DNA from: Protopterus annectens
Taxonomy: Eukaryota; Chordata; Ceratodontiformes; Protopteridae
Reading direction: 5' to 3'
DNA: 64,000 bases
Assembly (NCBI RefSeq): GCF_019279795.1
Contig: NC_056743.1
Span: 627,322,233 to 627,386,232, forward strand
The translations under genes and the position numbers were made by a program. Shown here piece after piece: positions 11,046-20,479 of this stretch; position 1 is the stretch's first letter; the number at the start of each line of letters is the position of its first letter. The notes below the pieces were generated by a model. It had not been told where the DNA came from. It saw only the letters and a program-made list of their open reading frames with translations, and ran no database searches.

Positions 11046-12371
11046 TTATGGTGTAGTCAGGATCCCTTGCAAAACAGCAGTGGCAAAGCCAGCACGGGAT
11101 CTAGAGTATCGAGGTAAGTTATAATGCTTGGCAAATGTATGCACGGAGGTCCAAGTAGCAGCCTCTATAATGTCCTTGGTAGCCACTCCTCGTAAGAAAG
11201 CTGTGGTAGTGGCTGTGGCCCTTGTGGAGTGAGGCCTGATGTTCTCTGGAGTTTTCTTTCCATGGTAGGAGTAACAAAATCTAATGCAATTTCCTATCCA
11301 TTTGGAGATTGTCTGTTTAGAAATTGGTTTTCCTTCTTTTCCTGTTGCATAAGCTACCAGAAGCTGGTCAGTTATTCTATTGTTTTTTGTCCTGTCCAGG
11401 TAGTAGCGTAATTGCCTGTGTACATCCAAGGTATGTAAAAGCTTTTCTCCCCTGTTCTTTGGATTGGGGAAGAATGTAGGAAGGTGGATAGCCTGATTTA
11501 AAGAGACTCTGGATACCACCTTAGGCATAAATGTAGGATTTGTTCTCATGGACACTCTGTCTTGATGGAAGATCAGGAAGGGTTGTACTGCCATTAATGC
11601 TTGTAGTTCAGAGACCCTTCTTGCTGAAGTTATTGCCAGCAGGAAGGCAGTCTTCCAGGATAAGTATTGCAAGTCCGCTGTAGCTGCTGGCTCGAAAGGC
11701 GGCAGAGTCAGTTTTTCTAGCACAAAGTTCAAGTCCCATGCTGGCAATGGAGGTTTCCTGGGGGGGGGGTTTACATTTTTAATTCCCCTCAGAAACTGTC
11801 TGAGCAGAAGATGCGAGAAGACAGGAGGATCCAAGCTGTATTGTGCTGAAATAGCTGATGCATGTATCTTGATGGAGGAATAGGACAGGCCTGTGTGGTA
11901 GAGCTCAGCCAAGTACTCCAGGATGTTGGCTATGTTCACCGGTGTCACATCTTGCCCTTTTGCAGCGCTCCAGATGAGATATCTTTTCCATTTTGCTGCA
12001 TAATTCTTTCTTGTTGAAGGTCTACGAGCCTCCGGGATTATGTCCTTAACCCTTTGGGATAAATTTGGGTTAATTTCTGTCATGTAATGTTCCAGGCAGT
12101 TAGTTGCAGAGTTTTTAGGCTTGGATGCAGAATGTTGTAGTTGTTCTGTGTCAGCAGTAATGGGATCAGTGGTAGTTTCCATATTTGTTCCCTGGACATG
12201 CTCCTCAGTAGTGGGTACCAATGTTGTCTTGGCCAGTCTGGGGCTATCAGAATGATCCTCGGACGTTCCTCTTTGATCTTGAGAAGCACCTTGTGCATCA
12301 AAGGAAGTGGTGGGAATGCGTATGCTGTCATGCTTTTCCAACTGAAGGATAGGAGTCCACCTTCCAAGCAA
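11046..12371 (-). CDS. tyrosine recombinase of A2, intact frame
   Basis: A complete 441-codon frame for the DIRS YR, which would join circular cDNA to target DNA. The recombinase proper starts near residue 105 (KDIIPEARRPSTRKNYAAKW) with the N-terminal DNA-binding helices. LPPFEPAA is at about 224-231. Box I is SARRVSEL with the catalytic Arg at 251/252. Box II is HSTR at 381-384. WTSVHTFAKHY spans 407-417 with Tyr417 as predicted nucleophile and Trp407 in the usual His/Trp position. The first 100 residues overlap the end of the RT-RH frame (12080-12371), as in A8, so the true start is uncertain. It is the only YR here without a visible lesion. Whether it is expressed is unknown. Confidence 0.85.
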   Translation of the reverse strand: MLGRWTPILQLEKHDSIRIPTTSFDAQGASQDQRGTSEDHSDSPRLAKTTLVPTTEEHVQGTNMETTTDPITADTEQLQHSASKPKNSATNCLEHYMTEINPNLSQRVKDIIPEARRPSTRKNYAAKWKRYLIWSAAKGQDVTPVNIANILEYLAELYHTGLSYSSIKIHASAISAQYSLDPPVFSHLLLRQFLRGIKNVNPPPRKPPLPAWDLNFVLEKLTLPPFEPAATADLQYLSWKTAFLLAITSARRVSELQALMAVQPFLIFHQDRVSMRTNPTFMPKVVSRVSLNQAIHLPTFFPNPKNRGEKLLHTLDVHRQLRYYLDRTKNNRITDQLLVAYATGKEGKPISKQTISKWIGNCIRFCYSYHGKKTPENIRPHSTRATATTTAFLRGVATKDIIEAATWTSVHTFAKHYNLPRYSRSRAGFATAVLQGILTTP

Positions 12372-13970
12372 GTGGGTGGTAAGTCCTTGTGCAGAATTTC
12401 TTCAACTGGTGATTGTATGGGGATGCAAACAAGTCTATTTGTGGCAATCCCCATTTTCTTGTGATGGCTTTGAAGATGTCCGGATGCAGCATCCATTCGT
12501 GGGCATCTGTTATAGTTCTGCTTAATGCGTCTGCTAGAATGTTTTCCTTCCCTGGAACATAAATTGCCTGTAACTGAAGGTTGTAACCCAGAGCCACATC
12601 CCATAGGTCTAGTGCCAGCCGGCATAGGGGGTATGAGTGTGTGCCTCCCTGTTTGTTGATGTACCACATAACTGTGGTGTTGTCTGTCCTTATCAACAGC
12701 TGACCTTCGTGGAGAAGAGGACTGAATGCCTGGATTGCCAATTTTACTGCCATCATTTCTTTTAGATTTATGTGCAGATGCAGTTGGTCTTGAGTCCATA
12801 GGCCTTGAATGCACTTGTCCATCATGTGTGCCCCCCCAACCGAGGTCTGAGGCATCTGTCGTGATAGTTTGTCTTGGATGACTTTTGCTGAAGGGCAGTC
12901 CTGTGTTTGACTGACAGGCCTGTGCCCACCATAAGAACTCTTGTTGCAGGCATGGGATCATTGGAATTTTGGTTTCCAGGCTGTGTTTGTGTTGAGACCA
13001 CAAATTCTTTAGGTACCACTGTAGCTTTCTCATATGAAGCCTGGCATAAGGGACCAGAATTATGCAGGATGCCATGAAGCCTAGAGCTTGTAACACTTTT
13101 CTTGCAGTTAGATGGCTCTGCTTTGTTAATGCCAAAAAGTAGAGAGGAAGTTGTTCTTTCTTTTCTGCAGTTAGAAATGCCATTTGTTTGGATGTGTCCA
13201 GTTCTGCACCCAGAAAGGTTATTATTTGGGATGGAATCAGCCTTGACTTTTTTGAATTGACTGTGTATCCCAGGGCTTGTAGCAGGTAGATGACTCTTTG
13301 TAAGTCTTCTGTTAATTTGTTTTTGTTGTCCGCTTGTATCAGGCAGTCGTCCAGGTAGGGATAGATTTGAATTCCCTGAAGTCTGCAATGAGCGATTACT
13401 GATGCCAGGCATTTCGTGAACACTCTGGGCAGTAGATAAGCCAAAGGGCAATGCTGAGAATTGATAATGCTCTGATCCTGCAAGAAATCTGAGGTATCTT
13501 CTGCAAATTGGTCTTATGGGGACGTGCAGGTATGCCTCCTTGAGATCTAGAGTTACCAGCCAAGACTCCTTGCCCAGCATGGGAAGAAGCTGCTGTAGAG
13601 TCAGCATTTTGAATTTTGGAACAATGAGGAATGTGTTTAGAGCGGACAGATCTAGAATAGGCCTCCATTTGTTTTCTTTTCTTGGTACCAGGAAGAGCCT
13701 GGAGTAAAATCCCTTCCCTTGCTCCATAGATGGTACCTTTTCCACGGCTCTCATTCTTAATAATTGCGATATTTGTTTTAGAGCTTCTGCCCTTTGAGTA
13801 GGTGGTAGGTTTGGCATTCCTCTCTTTCCTGGTAGAGTATGGAAATGGAACCTGTAGCCTTGGTCTATAGTTTGCAAAATCCATTTTTCTCTTGTAATGC
13901 AGTGCCAGTTGTTTGAAAATAAGGTTAGCTTTCCGCCTAACGGTGGTTGGAGGAGGCCTAGCAGCTCCAC
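12080..13970 (-). pseudogene. pol: RT-RNase H-MT of A2, two frameshifts
   Basis: The RT N-terminal part lies in frame 12822-13970 (PLGGKLTLFSNNW, FYSRLFLVPRKENKWRPILD, TLDLKEAYLHVPI, SALPFGLSTA). A 2-nt loss near 13431 shifts the frame, which continues at 12080-13483 with RVFTKCLA, IYPYLDDCLIQ (motif C) and the first RNase H Asp (TITTDASDLGWGG). A shift at the C run near 12832 leads to 12328-12855 with HINLKEMMAV (Glu), IRTDNTTVMWYIN (Asp) and ILADALSR (Asp). The tail carries IDLFAS and YAFPPLPL. All catalytic residues are still encoded; only the frame is broken. Confidence 0.8.
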
Positions 13971-14446
13971 GTGCAGGAGTAGAAATATCTAGTGGAATGG
14001 TGTCTGATAAGTCCTGTGAAATCGCAACAGAAGGCTGGATTTCAGAAGCCGTTTCTACCAGAATAGAGGAGGTCTCGGTAGAAGGCAAGTTGTCGGCTGA
14101 AGAAAGAACCGCTTGCTCGGTTTCGGCCGAAACCGAGACACTCGCGGATTGCTTGGCCGTGGTTTCAGCCGAAACCGTGGACCGCGAGTGTCGGTCCTTT
14201 TCTTTGTGTTTTTTAGTTAATTGCATAGTCGGAGGATCCGACGGCATAATGTAGGCAAAATCGGAGCCGAAAATCTGTTCAGCAAAGTCCGAGCGACGTC
14301 TCAGCGTCCGCCGGTTAAAAGATGCACAGGCTAGACAAGCTGCTACGTCGTGGTCTGGGCCTAAACAATGTATACAATAGGAGTGGAAATCTTTATGAGG
14401 TATTTGTTTCCCCACAAGATAAACAGTTATTAACTTTCTCTGACAT
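13971..14446 (-). pseudogene. gag: gag stub of A2
   Basis: Only the N-terminal part of Gag remains. The ATG is at 14444-14446 and the finger (C-x2-C..H..C-x2-C-LG-x-DH..C-x2-C) at about 14310-14425, with one extra G near 14410 shifting the frame. A basic and Ser/Thr-rich linker follows with an unusual repeat of VSAET (three times). Around 13950-13970 the linker jumps directly to the RT N-terminus, so the whole capsid core (LREHFHW through the basic tail) is missing. This deletion explains the short length of A2. Confidence 0.75.
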
Positions 14447-14765
14447 CGGCTGAGGCAAGAAAGAGTCCCCAACGGGGTACTTAGCTTTATAGAAGTCTTC
14501 GAAGAAGTATTCGGTAGAAGTAATCTCTGGATCTGACCGACCGGCACTTGCGAACAGCTTCTGCTTCGGGCGCCACGCGGCAAGAAAGACTGAGGAAAAT
14601 GGCGTCGGCTGATGCCTTTATACCCAAAAACTGCCGAAATGACGTCGGGTGAAGTGCGACACCAGCCGAAGCCGGACCCAGACTTTGGAATCCGCCCGAC
14701 CGAAGGGCTGCCTGACGACAGGACAACCCATTTGTAAGGACTGCAGATGCATCCTTGAAGGACAT

Positions 14766-15233
14766 CGATGTACCCACACACGAACTGGTTCAACAATACC
14801 CATGCTTCCTGGAACATGATAAAATTAAGTACTTGGGAGTAAGTATTAAGCAGTGAAAATGTAAAAGTAGTAGATTTTATATACAGGTCAGGCATATTTT
14901 TATCAACCAGAGGAGAAGTTGTGGATAGCAATTGGAGAGTTTAAGGATTTTATCTGGCAGGGAAAGACAGCAAGAGCTGAGTGGGATAAGTTGATTCTTC
15001 CAAAGGACAAGATGGTTTGGGATAACTTGCTCTGAAGCAGTATTTCACAGCTACACAGTTAAGGCTCCTATACATTGAATTACAGCTTTCTGCTTGTGCC
15101 AAGTGGAAAGAGAATGATGAAATGAGAAGCTCAAGAATTAGACTGGGATTTTGGATTCAGATCCTTAAGGAAATCAACAATAACTATACGGAGTACTATA
15201 TTCATAATAAGTAGCAAAGACTATTAAGAGAAA
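14766..15233 (+). pseudogene. L1 ORF2 relic, RT thumb and beyond
   Basis: The L1 resumes in frame with DVPTHELVQQYPCFL and then HDKIKYLGVSIK, the L1 IKYLGI block. Further on is FIWQGKTARAEWDKLILPKD, matching the L1 FxWxGKxPRI...L..PK segment, then decayed sequence with stops. It ends in GAGAAA at the right end of A3. Confidence 0.7.
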
Positions 15234-15561
15234 GTACAGTTGTGTACACTTGCCATAAATGTAGATGTTAAGAGTGTATTCACTGTTGCAGTCATCACCT
15301 GTGGGTTATCCCTGCTGTGGTAGCCCTCGACTGGCCCGAATACCAGAGTCAATTTTTTTTTTGCGTCTGCTACCATCGCCTGTCATCAGGTCATCAGTGT
15401 TATAAAGCAAGGCAACCGACGTCATTATATCAGTTTTTCTTGCCGTAACCAATCAAAAGCATAGGGAAATAAGGAAAAGTGGTCCTGGCGGCCAAAAGCC
15501 ACTGTGGGAAGCTTATGTCCCGCTAGGGGAAGGTGCCCTATGGGGGATGGAGAAAGGGAAA
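15234..15561 (-). mobile_element. DIRS element A3, right ITR and part of spacer
   Basis: Outermost DIRS copy of the central nest, subtype I. Right end GTACAGTTGTGTACAC at 15234; ITR with TATAAAG-like and TGACGTCA-like positions (degraded) to about 15450; then a spacer unlike that of its relatives (15456-15540). The spacer ends GGATGGAGAAAGGGAAA and resumes at 32767 as CCAGGACTGCAACAGTG, which together match the uninterrupted spacer-ICR joint in other copies. Confidence 0.75.
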
Positions 15562-15910
15562 GTACAGTTGTGTACACTTAACATAAATGTAGATGCTACA
15601 CAGTATTCACTGTTGCAGTCATCACATTTGGGTTATCTGCTTGCAGTAGCCCTCAGTCGGCCTGATTAACAAAGTCTTGGGTCCTGCGTCGGTTGCTGTC
15701 TCATCTTCCATGACGTCAGGTAGTCAGGGGTATAAAGCATGCAGGTGACGCCATTACATCAGTTTTTCTTGCCCCAGATCTCAGGTGCCCCCATAATGGG
15801 AAGCAATTATATATTCATAAGGTTACAACTCCAACAAAAAAGCTTTAAACATAGTAAGCAAGAATAGAAGTATAGCCAATAGAAGTCAGGGGGCTGGATG
15901 GAGGGTAACT

Positions 15911-16012
15911 AGGACTGCAACAGTGAATACACTCGAACATCTACATTTATGGTAAGTGTACACAACTGTACTATGTTTTTAGTGTTTCACTGTTGCATTC
16001 ATCACATTTGGG
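15911..16012. repeat. ICR of A4
   Basis: Complement of the right end (15911-15971) joined to the left-end sequence ATGTTTTTAGTGTTTCACTG. The actual left end of A4 at 32766 reads ATGTTCCTCGTGTTTCACTG, close to this, which supports joining the three segments. Confidence 0.75.
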
Positions 16013-16019
16013 TAGATTC

Positions 16020-17083
16020 CCAAAGCTAAGGATGGGAGGAGGAAATTAGATAGCATTAGGACCAGCTATAAGGCTCTGCAAGACTGCAGTGGCAAAGCCA
16101 GCTCTGGATTTAGAGAAAATTGGCAAATGGTAATGCTTGGTGAAGGTATGTACAGAACTCCAGGTAGTAGCTTCTAGGATGTCCCTGGTACGGACACCTC
16201 TGAGAAAGGCTGTAGAGGTACATGCAGCCCTGGTTGAATGCGGTCTAATTCGCTGTGGGGAAGGTTTTCCATGGAGCTTATAGCAGAAATGAATGCAAAG
16301 GCCTATCCATTTAGAAATGGTTTGCTTTGAAATGGCCTTCCTCTCTGCCCCTGCAGCAAATGCAACCAGCAGTTGTTCAGATTTCCTGAAGAGGTTTAGT
16401 TAGTCCTGTCCAAATAAAATCTAAGTTCTCTGTGCACATCTAAGGAGTGCAGTATTCACTCCCCTTTGTTCTGTGGATTAGAAAAGAAGGCTGGCAAATG
16501 AATGGACTGATTAAGGGCTACACTGGATACCACTTTGGGCATGAAGAAGGATTGGTCCTGAGGGACACGCTGCCCACATGAAAAATAATGAAATGCTCCA
16601 CTGCCTTTACGGCCTGTAATTCAGACACCCCTTCTTGCTGAAGTGATGGCTAAAAGGAAGGCTGTTTTCGAAGAAAGGAATTTCAACTCTTCATTTGCAG
16701 ATGGCTCAAAAGGAGGTAGAGTGAGTTTTTCCAATACAAAGTTAAGGTCCCAAGCTGGAGTAGGGGCTCTTCTGGGTGGTCTTAAATTTTTGACCCCTCT
16801 GAGGAACAGTTTCAGCAGTGGACGAGAGAAGAGGGGTGGTTCTGTGTTGTAATGAGCTGAAATGGCTGAAGCATGAATTTTGATGGAGGAAAAGGAAAGG
16901 CCCTTGTGCAGCATCTCAGTTAAGTATTGAAGAATCTGAGGTAAATTAGGCGTTGCTGTGCCAATCCCCTGAGCTTAGTTCCAGGAACAGAATCTTTTCC
17001 ATTTTTCAGCATAAGATTTTCTAATACTAGGCCTCCATGCCTCCAAAATGACATCTAACACTTGTTTACTGAGGGATGGTAAA
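16020..17083 (-). pseudogene. tyrosine recombinase of A4, C-terminal three quarters
   Basis: YR relic with its catalytic residues still encoded but frames broken. Tyr is in FTKHYHLPIF near 16125. Box II reads RPHSTRAA near 16235. Box I reads AITSARRG near 16630, where an extra G after the second Arg shifts the frame to a stop. The N-terminal part reads RRAPTPAWDLNFVLEKL and SIKIHASAISAHYN (16621-16914). At 17083 the sequence stops within SLSKQVLDVILEA; it resumes at 22487 with ANYLISP, giving the continuous N-terminal region once A5 is removed. Confidence 0.75.
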
Positions 17084-17458
17084 GTACAGTTTTGTACCCA
17101 CCATAAATGTAGATGTTAGAGTGTTCACACTGCTGCAGTCAACACACTTGGGTTATCCTGCCGTCAGGTGGTCCCCGCAGTCGGCCAGTGTTCCAAAGTC
17201 TTGGTCCAGCGTCGGTTGCTGTCGCTTCTTCCCCGACGTCAGTGCACCAGGGGTATATACGAGGCATCCAACGCCATTTTATTCAGTTTTTCTCATCCCA
17301 GATGTCAGGTGCCCCCTAGCAGGAGGGCAATACATACTGCACATGAGACATGTACAGAAAAATACAAATAATACCTTCAGTTACAAGCAAATACACCACA
17401 AAGGTTGTATGAGATAGAAAGGTTCAGCTAGTTCAGAGGGGATGGAGGGAGAGTAACC

Positions 17459-17557
17459 TGGACTGCAGCAGTGTGAACACTAACATCTACATTTATGGTA
17501 GGTACAAAACTGTACTATGTTCACCGTGTTACACTGCTGCAGTCATCACACTTGGGT
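17459..17557. repeat. ICR of A5
   Basis: Complement of the right end (17459-17515) joined to the left end (ATGTTCACCGTGTTACACTG). The real left end reads ATGTTCATAGTGTTACACTG. Confidence 0.8.
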
Positions 17558-17571
17558 TGAATCCCAAAGCT

Positions 17572-18620
17572 AAGGATGGATAGTGGAGTTAAAACAGGGT
17601 TTGGAGAAGCTAGTAGGCCCTGCAGAACTGCAGTGGCAAAGCCAGCTCTAGTCTTAGAGTATAGAGGCAAGTGATAGTGCTTGGTGAAGGTATGCACTGA
17701 GCTCCAAGTTGCAGCTTCCAAAATATCCTTGGTTGGTACACCCCTGAGAAAGGCTGTTGATGTAGCTGTAGCCCTGATGGAGTGGGACCTAATGCTAGTA
17801 GGTACCGGTTTCCCATGATGTGTGTAACAAAAACATATGCAATCTCCTATCCATTTTGAAATAGTCTGTTTTGAGATAGCTTTTCCTTGTGAGCCTGAAG
17901 CACAGGATACAAAGAGCTGGTCAGATTTTCTGAAAGCCTTAGTTTTATCCAAGTAGTAACGTAATTGCCTGTGAATGTCCAAAGAGTGCAGGAGTATTTC
18001 TCCTTTGTTCTGGGGGTTTGGAAAAAAGGTGGGTAAATGAACGGTTTGGTTTAGGGCCACACTGGATACCACCTTTGGCATAAAGTAAGGGTTAGTCCAT
18101 AGAGCGACTCTGTCTTGATGAAAAATGAGGAAAGGCTCCACTGCCATTAGGGCTTGTAGCAAGGCAGTTTTCCATGAAAAAAAACTTTAAATCAGTTGAA
18201 GTAGCTGGTTCAAAGGGCGGTACTGTAAGTTTTTCCAGAACAAAGTTGAGATCCCAAGTTGGTGTTGGTGCTCTCCTGGGCGGTCTTATGTTCTTAGCCC
18301 CTCTGAGGTACTGTCTAAGGAGTGGATGTGAAAATAAAGGAGGATCCGTGTTGTAGTGAGCTGAAATCGCTGAGGCATGGATCTTAATAGATGAAAAGGA
18401 AAAGTCCTTTGTGCAGCATCTCAGTTAAATATTGTAGAATCTGAGGAATGTTTGGAGCAAGTGGGTTTTGGCCTTTTGTTCCAGGCTAAAAATCTTTTCC
18501 ATTTGTCTGAATAGGTTTTCCTGGTGCTGGGCCTCCTGGCCTCCAGAATGACATCCATAACATCTTTAGGAAGAGGTGTTGGCTGGTTGTTTAGGTAATT
18601 TGCCATGCAGCCAGATTTAA
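17572..18620 (-). pseudogene. tyrosine recombinase of A5, box I deleted
   Basis: The C-terminal 200 codons (17521-18162) are open and contain ISKWIGDCICFCY, HSIRAT (box II H-x2-R) and FTKHYHLPLY (nucleophile Tyr). Compared with A7 (38041-38140), 36 nt are missing at about 18159. This in-frame loss removes the ITSARRVSE block with the first catalytic Arg. Upstream, a run of eight A near 18180 shifts the frame; LPPFEPA and the N-terminal domain (EARRPSTRKTYSDKW, 18421-18620) follow in other frames. Without box I this recombinase could not work even if the frame were restored. Confidence 0.8.
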
Positions 18621-20475
18621 GGTTTTGAGCTGGCTGTGTAGAATCCGATTGTTTTGCTGAGTGAGCAGGTGAGGAATTTGGGGTAAAATCCATGGTGGGC
18701 CATGGGCCATGTTCCTTAGTATTGGATACCAGTGTTGGCGTGGCCAGTCTGGAGCAAGGAGTATCATTTGTGGTCTCTCTAATCTGACTTTCAGCAGCAC
18801 CTTTGCTAGAAGAGGCAGTGGAGGAAATGCATACACTGTTAATGTTTTCCAACTGAATGAGAGGGCGTCCACTTTCCAAGCTAGTGGGTGGAATGTCCTT
18901 GTGCAAAATTTTCGAAGTTGGTAGTTTTGGCGGTTGGCAAACAGATCTAGGTCTGGGCATCCCCATTTTTGAGTTATCATTGCAAATATTTGTGGATCCA
19001 GTTTCCACTCGTGGGGATCCATGATGTTTCTGCTTAGGTCGTCTGCCAATGTGTTTTTCTTTCCTGGCAGGAATTGTGCTTGTAGTTGAACTTGGTAAGT
19101 CAGTGCTGTGTTCCACAAGGTCATTGCTTGCCTGCATAGGGGGTAGGAGTGTGTGCCCCCTTGTTTATGTACTACATTACTGTGGTGTTGTCCGTCTTTA
19201 TTAGGAGTTGTCCTGGATGTAAGAGGTCCTTGAAAGCTGTTAGGGCATTCTGTACAGCTAGCATTTCTTTTTGATTGATATGCAGATGTCTTTGATGTGT
19301 AGCCCATTTGCCCTGAATGCACTGTCCTGCCATGAGTGCTCCCCGGGCATAGTCAGACGCATCTGTTGTGATAGTCTGCCTGGCTGTGGGTAAGGTGAAA
19401 GGCTGACCCTTGTTTAGGTGACATGCCTGTGCCCACCATAGAAACTCCTGTTGAAGGCAGGGAACGAGTGGTATCATCGTTTCCAAGCTGTGGCTGTGCC
19501 GAGTGCATACGCTTTTCAGGTACCATTGTAATTTCCTCATATGCAGTTTTGCAAATGGTATTAGGAGTATGCAAGATGCCATGAATCCCAAGGCCTGCAG
19601 AATTTTTCTTGCAGGGAGTTGGGTATTTGTTGCCATCATTTTGAAGTATTGAGTCAGCTACTGTTGCTGGTCTGGCGTGAGGTAAGCCATCTGGGCCGTT
19701 GTATTCAAGCTGGCACCCAGGAATGTTATGTTCTGTGAAGGCACTAGTTTTGATTTCTTTACGTTTACTGCGTACCCTAGGCAACTTAAAAGGTGTTTGA
19801 CAAACGCCAGATGCTTTAAAAGAATGTCCTTGCTTTCTGCTTGAATAAGGCAGTCGTCCAGGTATGGGTATATTTGAATTCACAAAATGTCTGGCACCAG
19901 TAAATGCATACTGCAGACAAAGAGGAAGACCCTGGGCGCAGTAGATATGCCAAAGGGCAGTGCAGAGAACTGATAATGAGTTGAACCTGCAATGAAACGG
20001 AGGTATCTTCTGCAATTTTGTCTGATTGGATCATGCAGGTATGCCTCCTTGAGATCCAACGTTACTAGCCAAGCCTTCTTGCCCAGCATGGGAAGAAGCT
20101 ACTGTAGTGTGAGCATCTTGAATTTGGGTACTTGGAGATAGGTGTTTAGAATTGCAAGGTCCAGAATGGGTCTCCAGGCTTTGTCCTTTCTGGGGACTAG
20201 AAAGAGTCTAGAGTAAAATCCTTGTCCTTGCTCCTGTGTAGGTACCTGTTGAATGGCTCTCATGTTCATGAGAGCTGTAATTTGTTTTTGTGCCTCCGCC
20301 CATTGATTTGGTAGCAGGTTTGGCATTCCTTTTATCCTTGGCAAGGTGTGAAAGTGGAATTTGTATCCTTGTGAAACAATGTTTAGGACCCATTTGTCTT
20401 TTGCGATGATGTGCCAGTTGTCTGCAAAAAGAGCTAATTTTCCTCCCAAGGGGGCTGCCAAGAGAGATTTGCTTG
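18591..20475 (-). pseudogene. pol: RT-RNase H-MT of A5
   Basis: The RT N-terminus lies in 20099-20461 (PLGGKLALFADNW, LFLVPRKDKAWRPILDL), followed by a stop in place of Gln. TLDLKEAYLHDPI (motif A) and SALPFGISTAPRVF lie in 19880-20089. The next 48 bases are inverted (see 19879-19926) before YPYLDDCLIQ. RNase H lies in 19172-19639 (TTDASDYARGA, HINQKEMLAV, IKTDNTTVM). The tail is in 18591-19322 with NTLADDLSR, LDLFANRQN, VYAFPPLPL and LAPDWPRQHW. The end overlaps the YR frame by about 0.5 kb. Confidence 0.8.
19879..19926. other. microinversion of about 48 bp in the A5 RT
   Basis: In every other family A copy the plus strand reads GAATTCCTCTTTGTCTGCAG... down to ...CATTTTGTAAAGAC (for example 39841-39893). 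In A5 the block between GAA and AGAC is the exact reverse complement arrangement, starting TTCACAAAATGTCTGGCACC and ending GCAGACAAAGAGGAA. Translation of motif B to C therefore turns to nonsense (LFVCSMHLL) for 16 codons and then resumes at IYPYLDD. Confidence 0.85.
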
Positions 20476-20479
20476 GCAG

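Larger units (their letters stand above)
10498..14765 (-). mobile_element. DIRS element A2, internally deleted in gag
   Basis: Family A element, 4.27 kb, about 1.25 kb shorter than its relatives. Right end GTACAGTTTTGTACC at 10498; right ITR to about 10728; ICR 10906-11002; YR; RT-RH; a gag stub; left end at 14765 (minus strand ATGTCCTTCAAGG). Its ends carry GCATCTGCAGTCCTTAC, unlike other copies, so I treat it as its own subtype (III). The flanking L1 reads through: KAIVE before and DVPTHELVQQ after. Confidence 0.85.
15562..17083 (-). mobile_element. DIRS element A4, 3' segment
   Basis: Right end GTACAGTTGTGTACAC at 15562; right ITR to about 15792 with TGACGTCA and GGGTATAAAG; spacer; ICR; YR. 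It is interrupted at 17083 by A5. The other pieces of the same copy are 22487-25450 and 31798-32766; the three sum to 5,455 nt, the normal length of family A. Subtype I. Confidence 0.85.

Noticed and set aside
12141..12464. Plus-strand open frames opposite the minus-strand genes (for example 12141-12464, 27604-27825, 28924-29380)
   Set aside because: They are antisense shadows of RT, YR or gag; the antisense frame shows no motif and is not conserved between copies.
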